64,000 nt of DNA. Source: Marasmius tenuissimus (taxonomy: Eukaryota; Basidiomycota; Agaricomycetes; Agaricales; Marasmiaceae). Made by a program: the position numbers and the translations under genes. Shown here piece by piece: positions 17,619 through 29,030 of the stretch. The DNA is taken from contig JAQOTA010000064.1 in the NCBI GenBank assembly GCA_029532415.1, forward strand, positions 1-64,000, read 5' to 3'. Position 1 is the first letter of the stretch. Every line of letters begins with the position of its first letter. The notes beneath the pieces are model-generated. The model saw nothing but the letters and a program-made list of their open reading frames with translations. It did no database searches and was not told the DNA's origin.

Positions 17619-20323
17619 TGTAGCGCCTGCTATTAAAAAGCAGCTTCGGAGCCTTGTTTTTGTGCGATTTTAGCATAAAACAGATAAGAAATGACTAGGT
17701 AATACGAGTACTAGAGCGAGTCCCGAGCGGCTAGTAAAAGGCTCAGATCCTAGCATAAGGAGAGAATAGCGCCTCGGAGGCGTCTCTCCTTATCTCTGAA
17801 AACTGTAGGAGTCGTATAACTGACGAAAGTATCACTTCGGAGGCACGACTAGGACCTGTAGTCATAACAAGGGAATATCTCCAGTGGCTCGGAGGCATAG
17901 TATTAGGGATTAGAATAACAGAATCAGACTTGACGAAGACCCGTACTAGTAGGGATAGACAGAGGAGGTCACCGCGGAAGCATGGATGGTCGGAAAACGA
18001 GACTAAGTCGAGCCTCAGAAGCTTGGTATAAGGTCGAGGCCTCGCTTTGGAGGCATGATGGATTCAAGTATACTAGGTATACTACAGGTTACGCTAGTCA
18101 TCCATATTGGCTAGAGCTACCTCGTCCCAACCGAAGTAATTATCTACGTCGGAATCTTCAGGATAATAAGAATCAATGAAGGTTTCATGATCTAGATAAT
18201 CGGTATAGAATGGATCGCATAAAATAGGATTATAGAAAGAAAAGGATCGAGAGAGCCAACGGCCCATGACAGGGGAATACTGGAAGAAGAGAGCTTGGTA
18301 TAGTCAAGCTTCGGAGGTGCTGGGCACTCAGCACAGCTGGCGACGGCGTCGATCCAAGCGTTGACGGCTCCAGGAGTACGAGCGGTTTTGAAGTCGAGGA
18401 ATCCCACTCGAGCAATGGACTCGGCAACCATGTCGATGATAGACCTGGCGTCGTGAGGAATGAAGTGGTCAAAGGTGTCCTCGCAGAGATAGATTTCGTC
18501 CTGGATCATGTCGTAACGAATCACGTAGCCCCAGTAGACGGATCTGTGGCGACTGAGGAAGAACTGCTGGAAGATGATTCCGAGGATAGCTTCTCGTTCT
18601 GCGTCAAGTGGAATGGGTAGGATGATGCGGCGCTCCTTGATCTTATCAGAGTAATCTTCTGGATACCACCAGAGCTTATACAACTCTGGAGAGGAAGTCA
18701 GAAGGCCGCCTCGGAATCTAGAAAGTAGAAAGGCTTACTATAGAGTAAGTTGCGAAAGTGGTCTTCAATGTTATGCAAGCGTGCCATAGTACGCTCGGGG
18801 AAAAGTAAGCAAGGAATTGGGACAACCTAGCACTTGCTTTTACTGACCTCTGGACTGGCCGCTGAAATGGAAATTTTACTTCGGAAACTAGGAAATTAGC
18901 GCTTCGGAGGCGTGGATCCGAACCAGGCACTGGGCGCTAAACAATGATCGAGAAGTGATTGAAGGAGTTGCACCGTCAAGGTGCCTCCCTTATACTCGTA
19001 CATGGAGATATTGACTGTACTAAGGGCATAGTTGGTGCTGGTGGCAAAACACAGTGCTCAACTGCACTGGGAGGCAAGGGACTAGAAAGAAAGGAATGGT
19101 GTACCAAGGAATCGAGTAGGAGTTCTGGCTGAACCATTGAACTATTACCCGGTATCCAAGGCACCAAGATTGGATATAGTGGGGCGGCCATATGGATGGC
19201 AGGACCTCAGAATTATCCGAGCTACGGAAAGGACATCGACCTGGCTATGAACGGCTGGGTAACTCCATGAATATAGGCATCTAGTAGCACTTCGGAGGCA
19301 GGTACTTTGCTTCAGACGAAGGGAGTATATGCTTCGGAGGCAAACAGAACAGGATGACCTACGACGATTGAAGGGTCTAGAACCGGAGAATCAATGCTGC
19401 GGAGGCAGATAGGCAGAACGGAACCATCGATAGGAGAGACCCGGAAGAAAAGAATGTTAGAGAATGTTCGAGGCTGATGATACTTCCGAAGCAAATTATT
19501 GGTTTTGACTTTGGGGTTCAAAAGCGTAGATTAAACACAAAACTCTCCAAGTATATTCCAAAGTAGGTAGTTTATGCCTCCGAGGCATGGTTTATTCGAT
19601 ATTTGTACAATTAGGTAGAATTAGAGCCTCCTAGGGTATATAAGCAGTGGGGTTTTCATCAAGAATCCCCAAGCAATCCGTACGATTAGTATTCAGAGGA
19701 TACGAAGCTATTCCACTTGTTGGGTAGTTAGTTGACTCGGGAGCGCTTCTGGAGAGACATTAGAACGGAATAGAACTTTGTTTGCCCAAAACCTAGAAAA
19801 TCCATTGAACACTTGCTTGACCTTGACTTTGCATTGTTTGTCTGCGACGCCGACTTGACTGGCTGAGCTATTGTTGAACTTCCGAAGCTAATTGGGCTGA
19901 GGATATTGTTCGCCGTTGACAGTTGGTCTTCGGTCATTGACAGACTTGATTGGAGTCTTATTGCCATTGTTTGATTTGATTGTCTTGTTGCCCCTCGCTG
20001 TTCGAGTGGTTCTGAAGCTAGTTGAAGCCTAAGAACGCACTTCCGAAGCACCAAACAAAACTCTACGCTCCCCGAAGCAACCTATAAACCTCTCTTCCGA
20101 ACCCCACTTTTGACCTCCGAACTGGTTTCAGAGGCGAAGCTACCTTAGTTGGATAGTTTCTTGAGTCAGATTTCCTTCAGCCTACTATTGCAGTCTGGCT
20201 AAGAGCGGAACCTACGATCAACGCCGATCCCCGATTCCCGCACCCTTCAGCTACACTCTTGAGTGTTGGGAGGATTTGACCTACGAGTTAGATTTTATTA
20301 TACACCGCGAGTGGCGCTTTACA
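17619..20323 (+). repeat. 3' LTR of giant element
   Basis: This 2705-bp copy matches 1-2705, with about 20 differences by eye including two compensating single-base indels. It starts TGTAGCGCC and ends CTTTACA. Its TATATAA is at 19637-19643. The antisense gene it carries is frameshifted (18094-18787). Confidence 0.96.
18094..18787 (-). pseudogene. Broken 3' LTR copy of the antisense LTR gene
   Basis: This is homologous to the 213-aa gene at 476-1170, with the same ATG (18787) and intron. One C is missing near 18288 (AGAAGAGAGC where the 5' copy has AGAACGAGAGC). This shifts the frame after DYTKLS and replaces the last third of the protein; the new frame ends near 18192. Only the 5' LTR copy can encode the full protein. 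Confidence 0.66.
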
Positions 20324-21990
20324 CCGTATGACATCAACCTGTTGAATCCGTGGACTATTATTATATCCCAGTATATCCGAAGTCCCGGTTCATACTTCCC
20401 GCCATCATATTATGCGGGACAATTGTTCCATTTATCATTTCTACTTATGATCATATGTACAATTTTCATTGTCGTCCTTATATGGTATTTACTATAGTCT
20501 CTACATGTATATAAGCTCGTAGTTCTTTACCTGAATCGACAGTGTGCTTGAGCTTCTACGTCTTGCCTCTATCTCTCTGAACTCCTCTCTGGTAAGTAGT
20601 AGTGTAGCCATGTTGTAGTCCTCTGCGCTAGGCGTCATGCTGGCTCATCACAACCTCCCATGATGCCAGTGATTCTGCTTCAACTTCTGATTCTGGGCCA
20701 GGAAGGTGAGGTAGAATCCATGGTGTTGGATAGGAGTTGGCGCCACAGGGTGGTTGTCACAATAATGAAAGGTTTCTTAGTCCTCCAATGTACTTCTCAA
20801 GCCAAGGAGGTATAGCAGTTTCTGCTGCCATGTTCATCAGCATTGAGATCAATTTAGGATCTAAATAATGTCACGCATGCAAATGTTGACAATTTGCTGA
20901 ATCTTCTATAGATATTGTGCCAGGGGAGTCTGGCTCATTATCCATTGCAGCGGCATCTATTGGTGCACCGATTCCAAGGTGACTGTCATCAGGCACGTTT
21001 TCATTGTCCTCTTGTATATTGTGACACATTCAGTATGCTGCACAACAGATCAACAAGACAACTTTTTGCACCAAGTGGAGGTAGTGACTGACCCATTTGT
21101 TACATCGATGCCGTTTCCAGGGTTTCCAAAGGCTTCTATCCACCTTCCGGAGATTCTGATACTTGGAATCTACTTTATAATTCTCTTTCCTTCACAATCC
21201 TTTCTGGAACATGTCTTTGGATTCCGATGTCGTGTCCCCGGTACTTACAGATTGGAGAAACATATACACCTTTCATTTCCGAGTAGTCTGTAGACTCTAC
21301 ATTCCGACATTCCGCTTTCCATTCTATCATGACTCATCCCGTACATTCCATTCTAACATTTCATTTCTGACTCCGGGACTTCACCCTCTGTCTTGGATCC
21401 CATACTGTACGTACATTCTCTCCCGCTCTTGACTCACTTCTGGTATTATGATCGCCAGAACCCCTTTGGAGGTCTTAGAGATCGTTACATATATAAGCTA
21501 GATACTTCACGACTTGTATTCCTCAGAATTAAAATCAACTTGGTTTCCGTTTTATCTCATTTGTCTCATTCCATCTCTTTATCTCTATCTCCTCTATCTC
21601 TTTATCTTCCTTTCCCTTCTGATCAAGGACAACTCAACTCAACGGTGTCGTTGGCAAAACCTTCGACTATTGTCCAACCATCCAATCAGCCTTCCAGTTG
21701 TCCGAGTCTCTCTCTAGTCCCAATAAGTCCATTTCGGCACATCGGCTTCTATCTCTTCTGCTCAGACTTCTGTCCGGGCTGTCATATCCACACGATCCTA
21801 ACACCATTCCAACACCCAGCTCTGCATCTGATTCTACACAATGGTCTACTTGCATTGACGCAGCCATCAGGCAATCAAGAGGGTTGTCTGTTGATACAAG
21901 AAAGGCTGGTGGCAACATATTGCTATCAGACAGCTTCGTTAGAGGACTGCTTTGGCCATCCTCCTGTAATTTACCAAAAAAGAAGATGTC
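20324..21990. other. Non-coding flank, LTR-like promoter fragments
   Basis: I see no supported gene. Two TATATAA boxes occur (about 20509 and 21489), each in pyrimidine-rich sequence typical of fungal LTRs or promoters. The stretch from about 21098 to 21650 could be an old solo LTR, but I could not fix its ends. The giant element may have inserted into older repeats. Confidence 0.3.
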
Positions 21991-22067
21991 ACATGGCACA
22001 ATCACAGCAATTTTGCAACTGGAGAGAATGAGAGTTCCATGTACCAGCCCAATCCATGGCATCCTTG

Positions 22068-23480
22068 TCAATTGCTGCATGAAAAAGCCAGTGTAACAGC
22101 CAGATGTGGGCCATTTAGCATTCTATGTCCAAACAATGGGAGTATCTGGAGGACTTGTCCAATAATAGCATCAAGATTGTCATTTGAGAGCGCCGACATG
22201 GGCCTGGTTGATGATTTATAGAAGCGCAGCAGCTCTCCCATTTCAGGATCCTCATATTGGATATACACTGGAGGACATGGATCTGCCAGTCCATATTCCA
22301 AAGCATGCTGTCTCAACATCTGAGCACTGCAGTCAAATACCAGTGCAAGGTGGGTAAACCTACGATATTGCATACTTGCTTGTAGAATTGCAGTGTCAAC
22401 ATTGATGCAAGGCCACCCAAGGTTTGCAGACAATTCTGAGTGCGTAAGTTGAAGGGTTTCCTGTTGCATGACATCTTCTGAAGCTGATATTGCTTCCTCC
22501 AAAGTCGACAGCATGGTTTTGACACTCAAAAGTAGGGTCTGCTGCTCCTCTTCACCAAACAGATTCCGCCTCTGTGGATATCTATATCAGAGGAAAATTC
22601 CAAGTAAAGAGTATGTGACACACCTGTTCTACAGTTGCCAAAAAACAAGCCATCTCATCCCTCTGTCTTCTTACTTGAGCAGTGTCACCCAACTGCACAC
22701 GCAGTATACATGTAACTCAATTTCCAAGCTCTTGGTATGCCCTACATGTTGTTACCTCCTGGAGTTGAGTGGTATCAAGGGTCTGGTGAGAATGAAGAGG
22801 GGGCTGAGCAACAGCAAAAAGAGGGCCAAGGGCAAGTACCCCTGGAACAAGCCAGTGTAGATACATAAGATCAAAATGATTAGGTATTATATAAGTACTA
22901 GTAGTGACAGAAGTAAATCTGTTCAATGTTCACTGTCCAGCAGATAGAACCGCACATATTTACATCCTCCATGTTCCTGTATAAACACATTAAACCCCAA
23001 CTCTTCTTGTTCCCCTATACTCAGCCCATCTGAAGAGGTAACATAGTTGTACAGATCCACAAACCCATTTTGAATGTTGTGACATCCAAACTGTCAGAGA
23101 AAAGTTGCCATACTCTTGCCCGCCCATTTCCTCCACTGTCAGTGATGCAAGCACTCCTGCATACATGAGGTTGATGGTAAGAAGATAAGCACTAAGTTTG
23201 CCAAACAAGGGAAACATCTTCTTGTTGTCAGAATCTTTACCCAACCAGATGAATTCGAAAACTCCCCAGAAGGTTGGTCTCTCCCCCCAAATGGATACTA
23301 ATGAAGATGTTGTGCCCCTTCCCAAAGACCAGAAGCGTTCAATGGTGTGTGACCTCTCATTGTCCCATATGCCCTCTTGTTACACCAAAAGTCATTGTCT
23401 CTATTGACTGCCATTTGGAACTTGAGCCACTCAGACAGAATTTCAAAGAAGAATGTATGATCAAGAGTGTGCAGAGCCTC
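22068..23480 (-). pseudogene. Degenerate integrase-type ORF remnant
   Basis: Minus-strand ORFs at 22068-22529 and 22990-23325 look like ends of one decayed protein. The first has RFTHLALVFDCSAQML and LSNDNLDAIIGQVLQI. These resemble the helical N-terminal part of the rve-type integrase proteins common in mushrooms, where a helix-turn-helix is followed by a SDDELDxxV-type segment. The second contains NERSHTIERFWSL, resembling the HNxRIERLW motif near the end of that domain. Their genomic order is not that of a simple gene, and no DDE triad is visible, so this is a weak assignment. Confidence 0.3.
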
Positions 23481-25290
23481 TGTGTCATAAAATCATGCCT
23501 AAAACATCGATGCACTGAAGATTCCACTAACAGCGCAGATGTTGTTGGGGTTGTACGGTCCCCAGGAGATAAGATGCGGGATTGAGAGGGAGCTTTTTTC
23601 CTAGCTATGAGGTGGTAGTCAAGTCAGTTTAAAGCCTTCTGGAAGTTAGGCAGAAAGCAAGGGCATTGAGCAGGGTTATAATTAATTAGCGGTATGGAGT
23701 TTCAGAGGAAGGCCACAAATTCTATAGCACCTTTAAGAGTCAGGCCACACATGCCCAGATGTGTGGAATGTGGAATGGTAGATGGGATTGGTGTGATGAG
23801 GAGTGTTCCACTAGTGTCTGGCAGAAAGTAGTGTGTCATTCTTTGTGAAATGTGAATTGATGAGAGACCACAACAGACTCACCTTGATGGGCAATTTCAT
23901 TGTTGCCAACTGACTCCTCCTGATCTCATAGGTTGAAGTCCCCATCTTTATCATTGGTTTCAGAGGAATCTTCTATTGGAGAGTCACAATGGAAAGAATC
24001 TAAGATAGATTACTACTGATTATTACTGACTGTCATTAAGCTAACAGAGCCTACCAGATCTCAAACGTTTATAATGCTCTTGACTGGACAGCACTAGAGA
24101 GTTGAGCCAATGAATCAGTCTGTCTGCTTTGGGAGGTCAACAACTGGACACCAACCTATATCCAGTCTTTTCCTTTTAGTATTGGCATGTTCACTATGGT
24201 GTGGAGCTCTTGATGGCCCTCCTACAGCCGGGTGAGGGGGCTCGACTGAGCCCCCAGTTGTTTCTGTTGTTCGTGTTGTGTCATCAATAATCTCCCCTGT
24301 CCAGTTATAAATGAAGAATGAACAATTGATGCACAAGTCTAGAGGTACACAAACCCCATCAAAGGAGTATTACACACCTCTTATGCGCTTACTTTGATGA
24401 GTAGACAAGGCTGCTTCCACAGGTTCATCAGACATGTTTGTATCTATACAAGACACACAATTGTTAGACTGACTTGTTGAACAATTTCCAGCGTGGTCTC
24501 ACCATCATTCAGTTGGCTAGCTGAAGTAACAGCCTCATATGCAGCTTTACATTTTTGCATTTGAATCAATGCAGTTGGCAGAGCATTTGACTTGTCTGTG
24601 CACTAATGATCAACCTATTGCAAAACAAGTAGCACTTGAAGTGGACATACCACTCGTACAACTGCTTGTCTTTTGGATGGCCCTCGACACATTCACAGCT
24701 GCTTTTGGTGTTGTCATTGGTTGATTGTCCTTTAGTGGACCAATTGTTTGTACTACTTTATGCAATGAGGATCAGACACAAAAGAAAGTGTGGACAAATG
24801 GCATAGTACTGGGAACTTCACTGGCATCCCCACTTGGAAGCATTTCCAGGAAGATGTCACATTTTCCTGGAATGAAGTGGGCCATCAGAGCACAGTGGAG
24901 CCTGAATGTGAGATAAGCTTGCTGGTATTGATCAAGGTGATCCCACTATGAGCTGAAACAAAGTATCAGCAAACACTGATGATAACAAGAATCTGCATAC
25001 CCATATCTAATGTGGGAGTCTTCCATTTGGTTCTGGAGGGTGCAAGAGGCCAAGAACTCAGGATGAGGCCAGCCAAAAAGGAGAAGTGTTTTTGGTACAA
25101 TTCAAAATCAGCTTTCACAACGTTAGTATGTTGATGGTGAAGCATGAGGGTCTGGAAAAAGATTGAGCGAGTAGTGAAGTCAAGATGGTCTTAAGGCTTG
25201 AACAGCTGTTTGCCATCATAAGCAAAGCTCATCTTGGTAGAGCAGGTAGTGTCCGCAACACATCTCACAACAAGTAGATGTCAGCACAAT
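23481..25290. other. No gene recognised
   Basis: Only short ORFs with no recognisable motifs occur. The sequence is AT-richer than the giant element and looks like decayed repeat DNA. Confidence 0.4.
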
Positions 25291-26829
25291 GGACCTACTG
25301 TAGGTTTGTATTAGTGTTAGAAGAAAGACTGAGATAAGGCACTTGCCTATCATTGTCAGATTCCTCAGATCCAATGGAGGCCAAATCATATTCAACATTG
25401 TTGGAAAAACCAGCAGCATCTGTGATCTTGCTGTCAATGTTTATGGCACTTCTACTTGCAATCTGTGAGCAAAGAATCATTAATAGCATTCAACGCAATA
25501 CGATCCTCATGCTCAGAGTCAGAGTCCTCATAGAAGGAATCATAGAGGTCATAAACCTTCTTGATGCTCTTAGCACACTTTGCAGGTGGAGCAGAGGAGG
25601 AGGGACCATCAATACAATGCTTCAGGGAGGAAGAGGAAGCAGCCACATATCATTGTTCCATAGGTTCAAGGACATAGGCATACTTTGGAACACCAAGATG
25701 ATCAGCAAGACTGCAAGCAGCCTGAGCATTCTCAAAAACAGTACCACCAGAAGTAGCACCAGAGAAACACTGCATGTGGAGAGGATCCCGGAATTGGTCC
25801 ACGGGATGTACGACAGATGGAGTGTCAGGAACAATGGGGAGGTGAGGAGATAGACAAATGGGAGGCAATATGAGAATGACCCTTGTGAGAGGAGTCATCC
25901 TTGTTGTCCTGAGATCTGCCCTTGTTCTTCCTGCCACATCAGTTGTTTTTCTTCTTCTGGTTGTTGTTGTTCTTAGACTGGTTGTTATTGTTAGACATTG
26001 ACAAAGGAGGAGAGGACTGCTGGCCAAACTCCAGGTTCCTATCCTTCTTCTTGACAGAAGAAATGTGTGACACAAGAGGAGCAGGTTTCCGAGCTTCATA
26101 GTGGTTGACAACAGCTTTGCGAGCAACTTTGAATGTAAGCTCAGCAGGAGAGTTGTTGTTGGTTGCAAATTCACAAGCATTTGACCATTGTTGAGGAAGG
26201 ATGGATAGTAGGAGCATAGCTTGTATGAGGTTGGGGAGGATGATCTGGGATTCAGCGAGTTGATCAAAGAGAAGTTCAAGTCTGGCAATTTTGGGAATGG
26301 GGTTGCCACCAGACAAACAGAAGTCCATCCAAATGGAGACAGAAGTTTGTGCAGCAAACCGTTCTTGGATAGCATCAAAGTACTGTCGTGCATTGAATGT
26401 ATTATCATCCATGACAGTCTGCACGGCAAGTGTAGTGGTGGCTCGTAATGCACCAATTGCTTTGTTCTCGAGCTTCTTCCAACAACAAAGATCCTTCTTG
26501 TACTTTGCAAACTCCTTCTCATACTTTTCCATATTCTTCTCCCACTTATCAACATCAGCACAGTACCAGGTCATGGTAGTGGCAGGAACAGTGACAGTGA
26601 CAGTCTGCATGTTGTCCCCAGTCCCAGTAGTAGTAGTGGTGGGTTGAGGTTGTTCTAGCTCAGTTGGTTTGACTGGTGCAACAGGAATTGTAGCATCCTC
26701 AGTATAATGGTCATAAAACTCATTAATCATCACATAGGTGGAAAGCCCTTTGGACCACTTGCAAAAGGGAGGACTAACACCATTGAATACTTCAATGGTG
26801 GAAATGAGGGTAGACATAACAGGAGCCAT
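25290..26829 (-). pseudogene. Copia-like gag relic
   Basis: An ATG at 26829 opens a frame MAPVMSTLISTIEVFNG that continues to about 25939. It has a long helical capsid-like region (KWEKNMEKYEKEFAKYKK; ARLELLFDQLAESQIIL) and an Asn/Lys-rich end (SMSNNNNQSKNNNNQKKKNN). The layout is like Copia/UBN2-type Gag. After a stop the coding signal changes frame (GTVFENAQAACSLADHLGV, about 25690-25740) and again further on (KKVYDLYDSFYEDSDSEHED, about 25540). No protease, integrase or RT is seen, so it is a broken or non-autonomous relic. Confidence 0.5.
25306..25470 (-). repeat. Left arm of inverted repeat, gag 3' end
   Basis: The minus strand here encodes INIDSKITDAAGFSNNVEYD and then RQVPYLSLSSNTNTNLQ. 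It matches the plus strand at 27368-27531 at roughly 80-85% by eye. Confidence 0.7.
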
Positions 26830-27367
26830 AGTGATCTGGAGTAATAAAACAACAATCAGCATATGTTCATTATCATAGGCAATGATAAAAGAAATCACTG
26901 CACAGTGATAGCCATCAATTGTTGTTGAGGACACAGTCCACCATCATCAAACATCAATGAAGATGTTGACCTTACAGGTCCAGAACTAGTGTTAATGGTC
27001 TGCCCATCATGACAGTGATTAAGCAGTCACGATGGTTATTGAGCACAACAACCACAATAGCACATCATCATAGGCAGCACTCAGTAAAGGTGCACATCCT
27101 AGAGAGCTGCCATTGCAGGACACATCGATAGGGCACTGGGGTCCATAACCTGTTGAGGCAGAGGCCCTGCCCACACAGTGGCAGCATGGGACAGACTAGC
27201 TCACCTGGAGATAGGCTTGTGGAGGCAGCAACAAGAGTAGTAAAAGTACTGGTATTGCATGTAGAATAACAGGAGTGACTAGGAATACCATACATCATAG
27301 AGAAACAATTGAAGCCTAGATGTAGCCTGATATAACAATCCATATATCTGGGAGTCTGGATTCAACA

Positions 27368-27531
27368 GAGATTGCGAGTGGGAGTGCCATGAATGTTGAC
27401 AGTGAGATTGCAGATGCTGCCAGATCTTCTAACAATGTTGAGTACAACTTGGTCTCCATCAGATCTGAGCAATCTGAGGATGACAGGCAAGTGCCTTATC
27501 TCAGTCTCTCTTCTAACACTAATACAAATCT
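27368..27531 (+). repeat. Right arm of inverted repeat, gag 3' end
   Basis: The plus strand encodes MNVDSEIADAARSSNNVEYN and RQVPYLSLSSNTNTNLQ, the inverted partner of 25306-25470. Most differences keep the reading frame, so both copies were once coding. Confidence 0.7.
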
Positions 27532-27612
27532 ACAGTGTGCTGCTCTTTTAGCCACATCTAGATGTGGATGTTCAAACATCATGTCCTGTATTAAATTTGC
27601 ACAATATATTTA

Positions 27613-27997
27613 GGGCTCTGCACAAGTCCAGCACAAGCAAGTATGGAGGTTTTTGTTGAATAGCCCTCAATCAGGGCTTTCCAACAAGCCCAACAACATC
27701 TCAAACAGATGAAAACTGACCAAGATATGCATCTTACATGTCTTGAAGGTCCCCAGTCAAAATTGACCCAACTATATACAAAAAAAGGTCACAAAACCTG
27801 GGCTTGGCCATACCCGGGCTTGGTGTAGGTTTTTGCAAACCTTGAAACCAATTTTGACCAGGGACTCCCAAGACTTGTAAGATGCAGATCTTGGTCAGTT
27901 TTCATCTGTTTGAGATGTTGTTGGGCTTGTTGGAAAGCCTTGATTGAGGGCTATTCAACATAAGCCTCCATACTTGCACTTGACCTGTGCAGAGCCC
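27613..27997. mobile_element. Foldback MITE with TA duplication, 385 bp
   Basis: Arms of about 155 bp (from 27613 inward and from 27997 inward) are inverted copies: GGGCTCTGCAC at the left, GTGCAGAGCCC at the right. About 70 bp separate them. TA flanks both ends (27611-27612 and 27998-27999), as for Tc1/mariner-type MITEs. There is no coding capacity. Confidence 0.85.
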
Positions 27998-29030
27998 TAA
28001 GCCTTCCACTGTCATGCCAAACCTTTGTAAAATCCTCTGACATAAATACCTACTGTATATGGTAATGCACAATATCAGTTGGCCTGATTTGCTTCAGCCT
28101 CAGAGCACTGATGAGCTCCTTAGTGACCTCACTATCCTGGATGCCCCCCAAAAAATCTGTGACTACAATCCACATACAAATGTACCACAACAGGATCAGC
28201 TGTTTGAGCTAGCTGTCAAATATGCACACCATTGCAACACCATTGATTTGAGTCACTTTCCTTTGTGTTGGTCTACATATTTGAGGTGCTTCTTGCACTA
28301 ATTCAAAATCATCCAGTATTCTGCAATTACTTGAACAATCTCCAAGCCCCAATTTGTGAACAACTTCAAGTCCTGCTGTATTGGTTAGGGAGGTATGGGA
28401 ACAGCACATGAGTGATGAATGTTGCTTGGGTTGCTGGGATCTCTGAAGGTTCACTGCAGAGCTTCACTAGTCAATGTTTAATTGCAATGAAGGCTTTGCA
28501 TGATGATTTTATCTGCCACCAACTCACCACTGGGAAGAAGGAGACAGAGAAGATGTTGCTGATCCAAATAATGCTTCAGAAGAATGTCCTATAACAGTGT
28601 AGAGCAAACCTGGAAGAAATGGATTTTGACACCATAAAGAAAACCACTCTTTAAGTCACATCAGTCAGGACACTGCAAATTTTGTCATATACTACTGGGA
28701 CACGTTGTATGCGAGAGGCATTGAATAAAATGGGCCAGAAGAGATTTTTCATTGAAGATTTGATGAGGAGAAATCCCAGCATAAAAACTGCTTGAGAGTG
28801 GACTGTGAGAAGGAATACTGGAAAATCCAGTCATAGGTTGTGACCAATCAGTGATTCTACATGGCCATAGGGCAGATATGCAGATACTTCAAACTCATAA
28901 TATGTATATATCCATCATAGTTATCATGCAGGCATAATCCTGCCTTTTCTCTTGCAGACGTTTCCTATCCTCAACCACTGATGTCTGGAATATATTACCA
29001 GATCCAGACTCCTGCAATGGCTCAAAGCCA

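Larger units (their letters stand above)
1..20323 (+). mobile_element. Giant Ty3/Gypsy-type LTR retrotransposon with antisense genes
   Basis: Two direct 2705-bp repeats beginning TG and ending CA bound a 14.9-kb interior. The sense strand encodes gag with a zinc knuckle, a DSG protease, a YVDD reverse transcriptase, RNase H and an HHCC/DDE integrase, in Ty3/Gypsy order. The protease and RT resemble the basidiomycete DUF4100-type Gypsy group as I know it. After integrase, where most elements go straight to the 3' LTR, there are 6.5 kb more holding two spliced genes on the opposite strand. The LTRs differ at about 20 positions by eye, so insertion is fairly recent. The left target duplication is outside the window; the right flank starts CCGTA. 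Confidence 0.95.

Noticed and set aside
21098..21655. Possible solo LTR (TATATAAGCTAG, pyrimidine-rich)
   Set aside because: I could not define TG..CA ends or a target duplication.
25939..26829. Asn/Lys-rich gag tail as a nuclear or RNA-binding host gene
   Set aside because: Frame changes and the capsid-like region make a decayed retroelement Gag more likely than a host gene.
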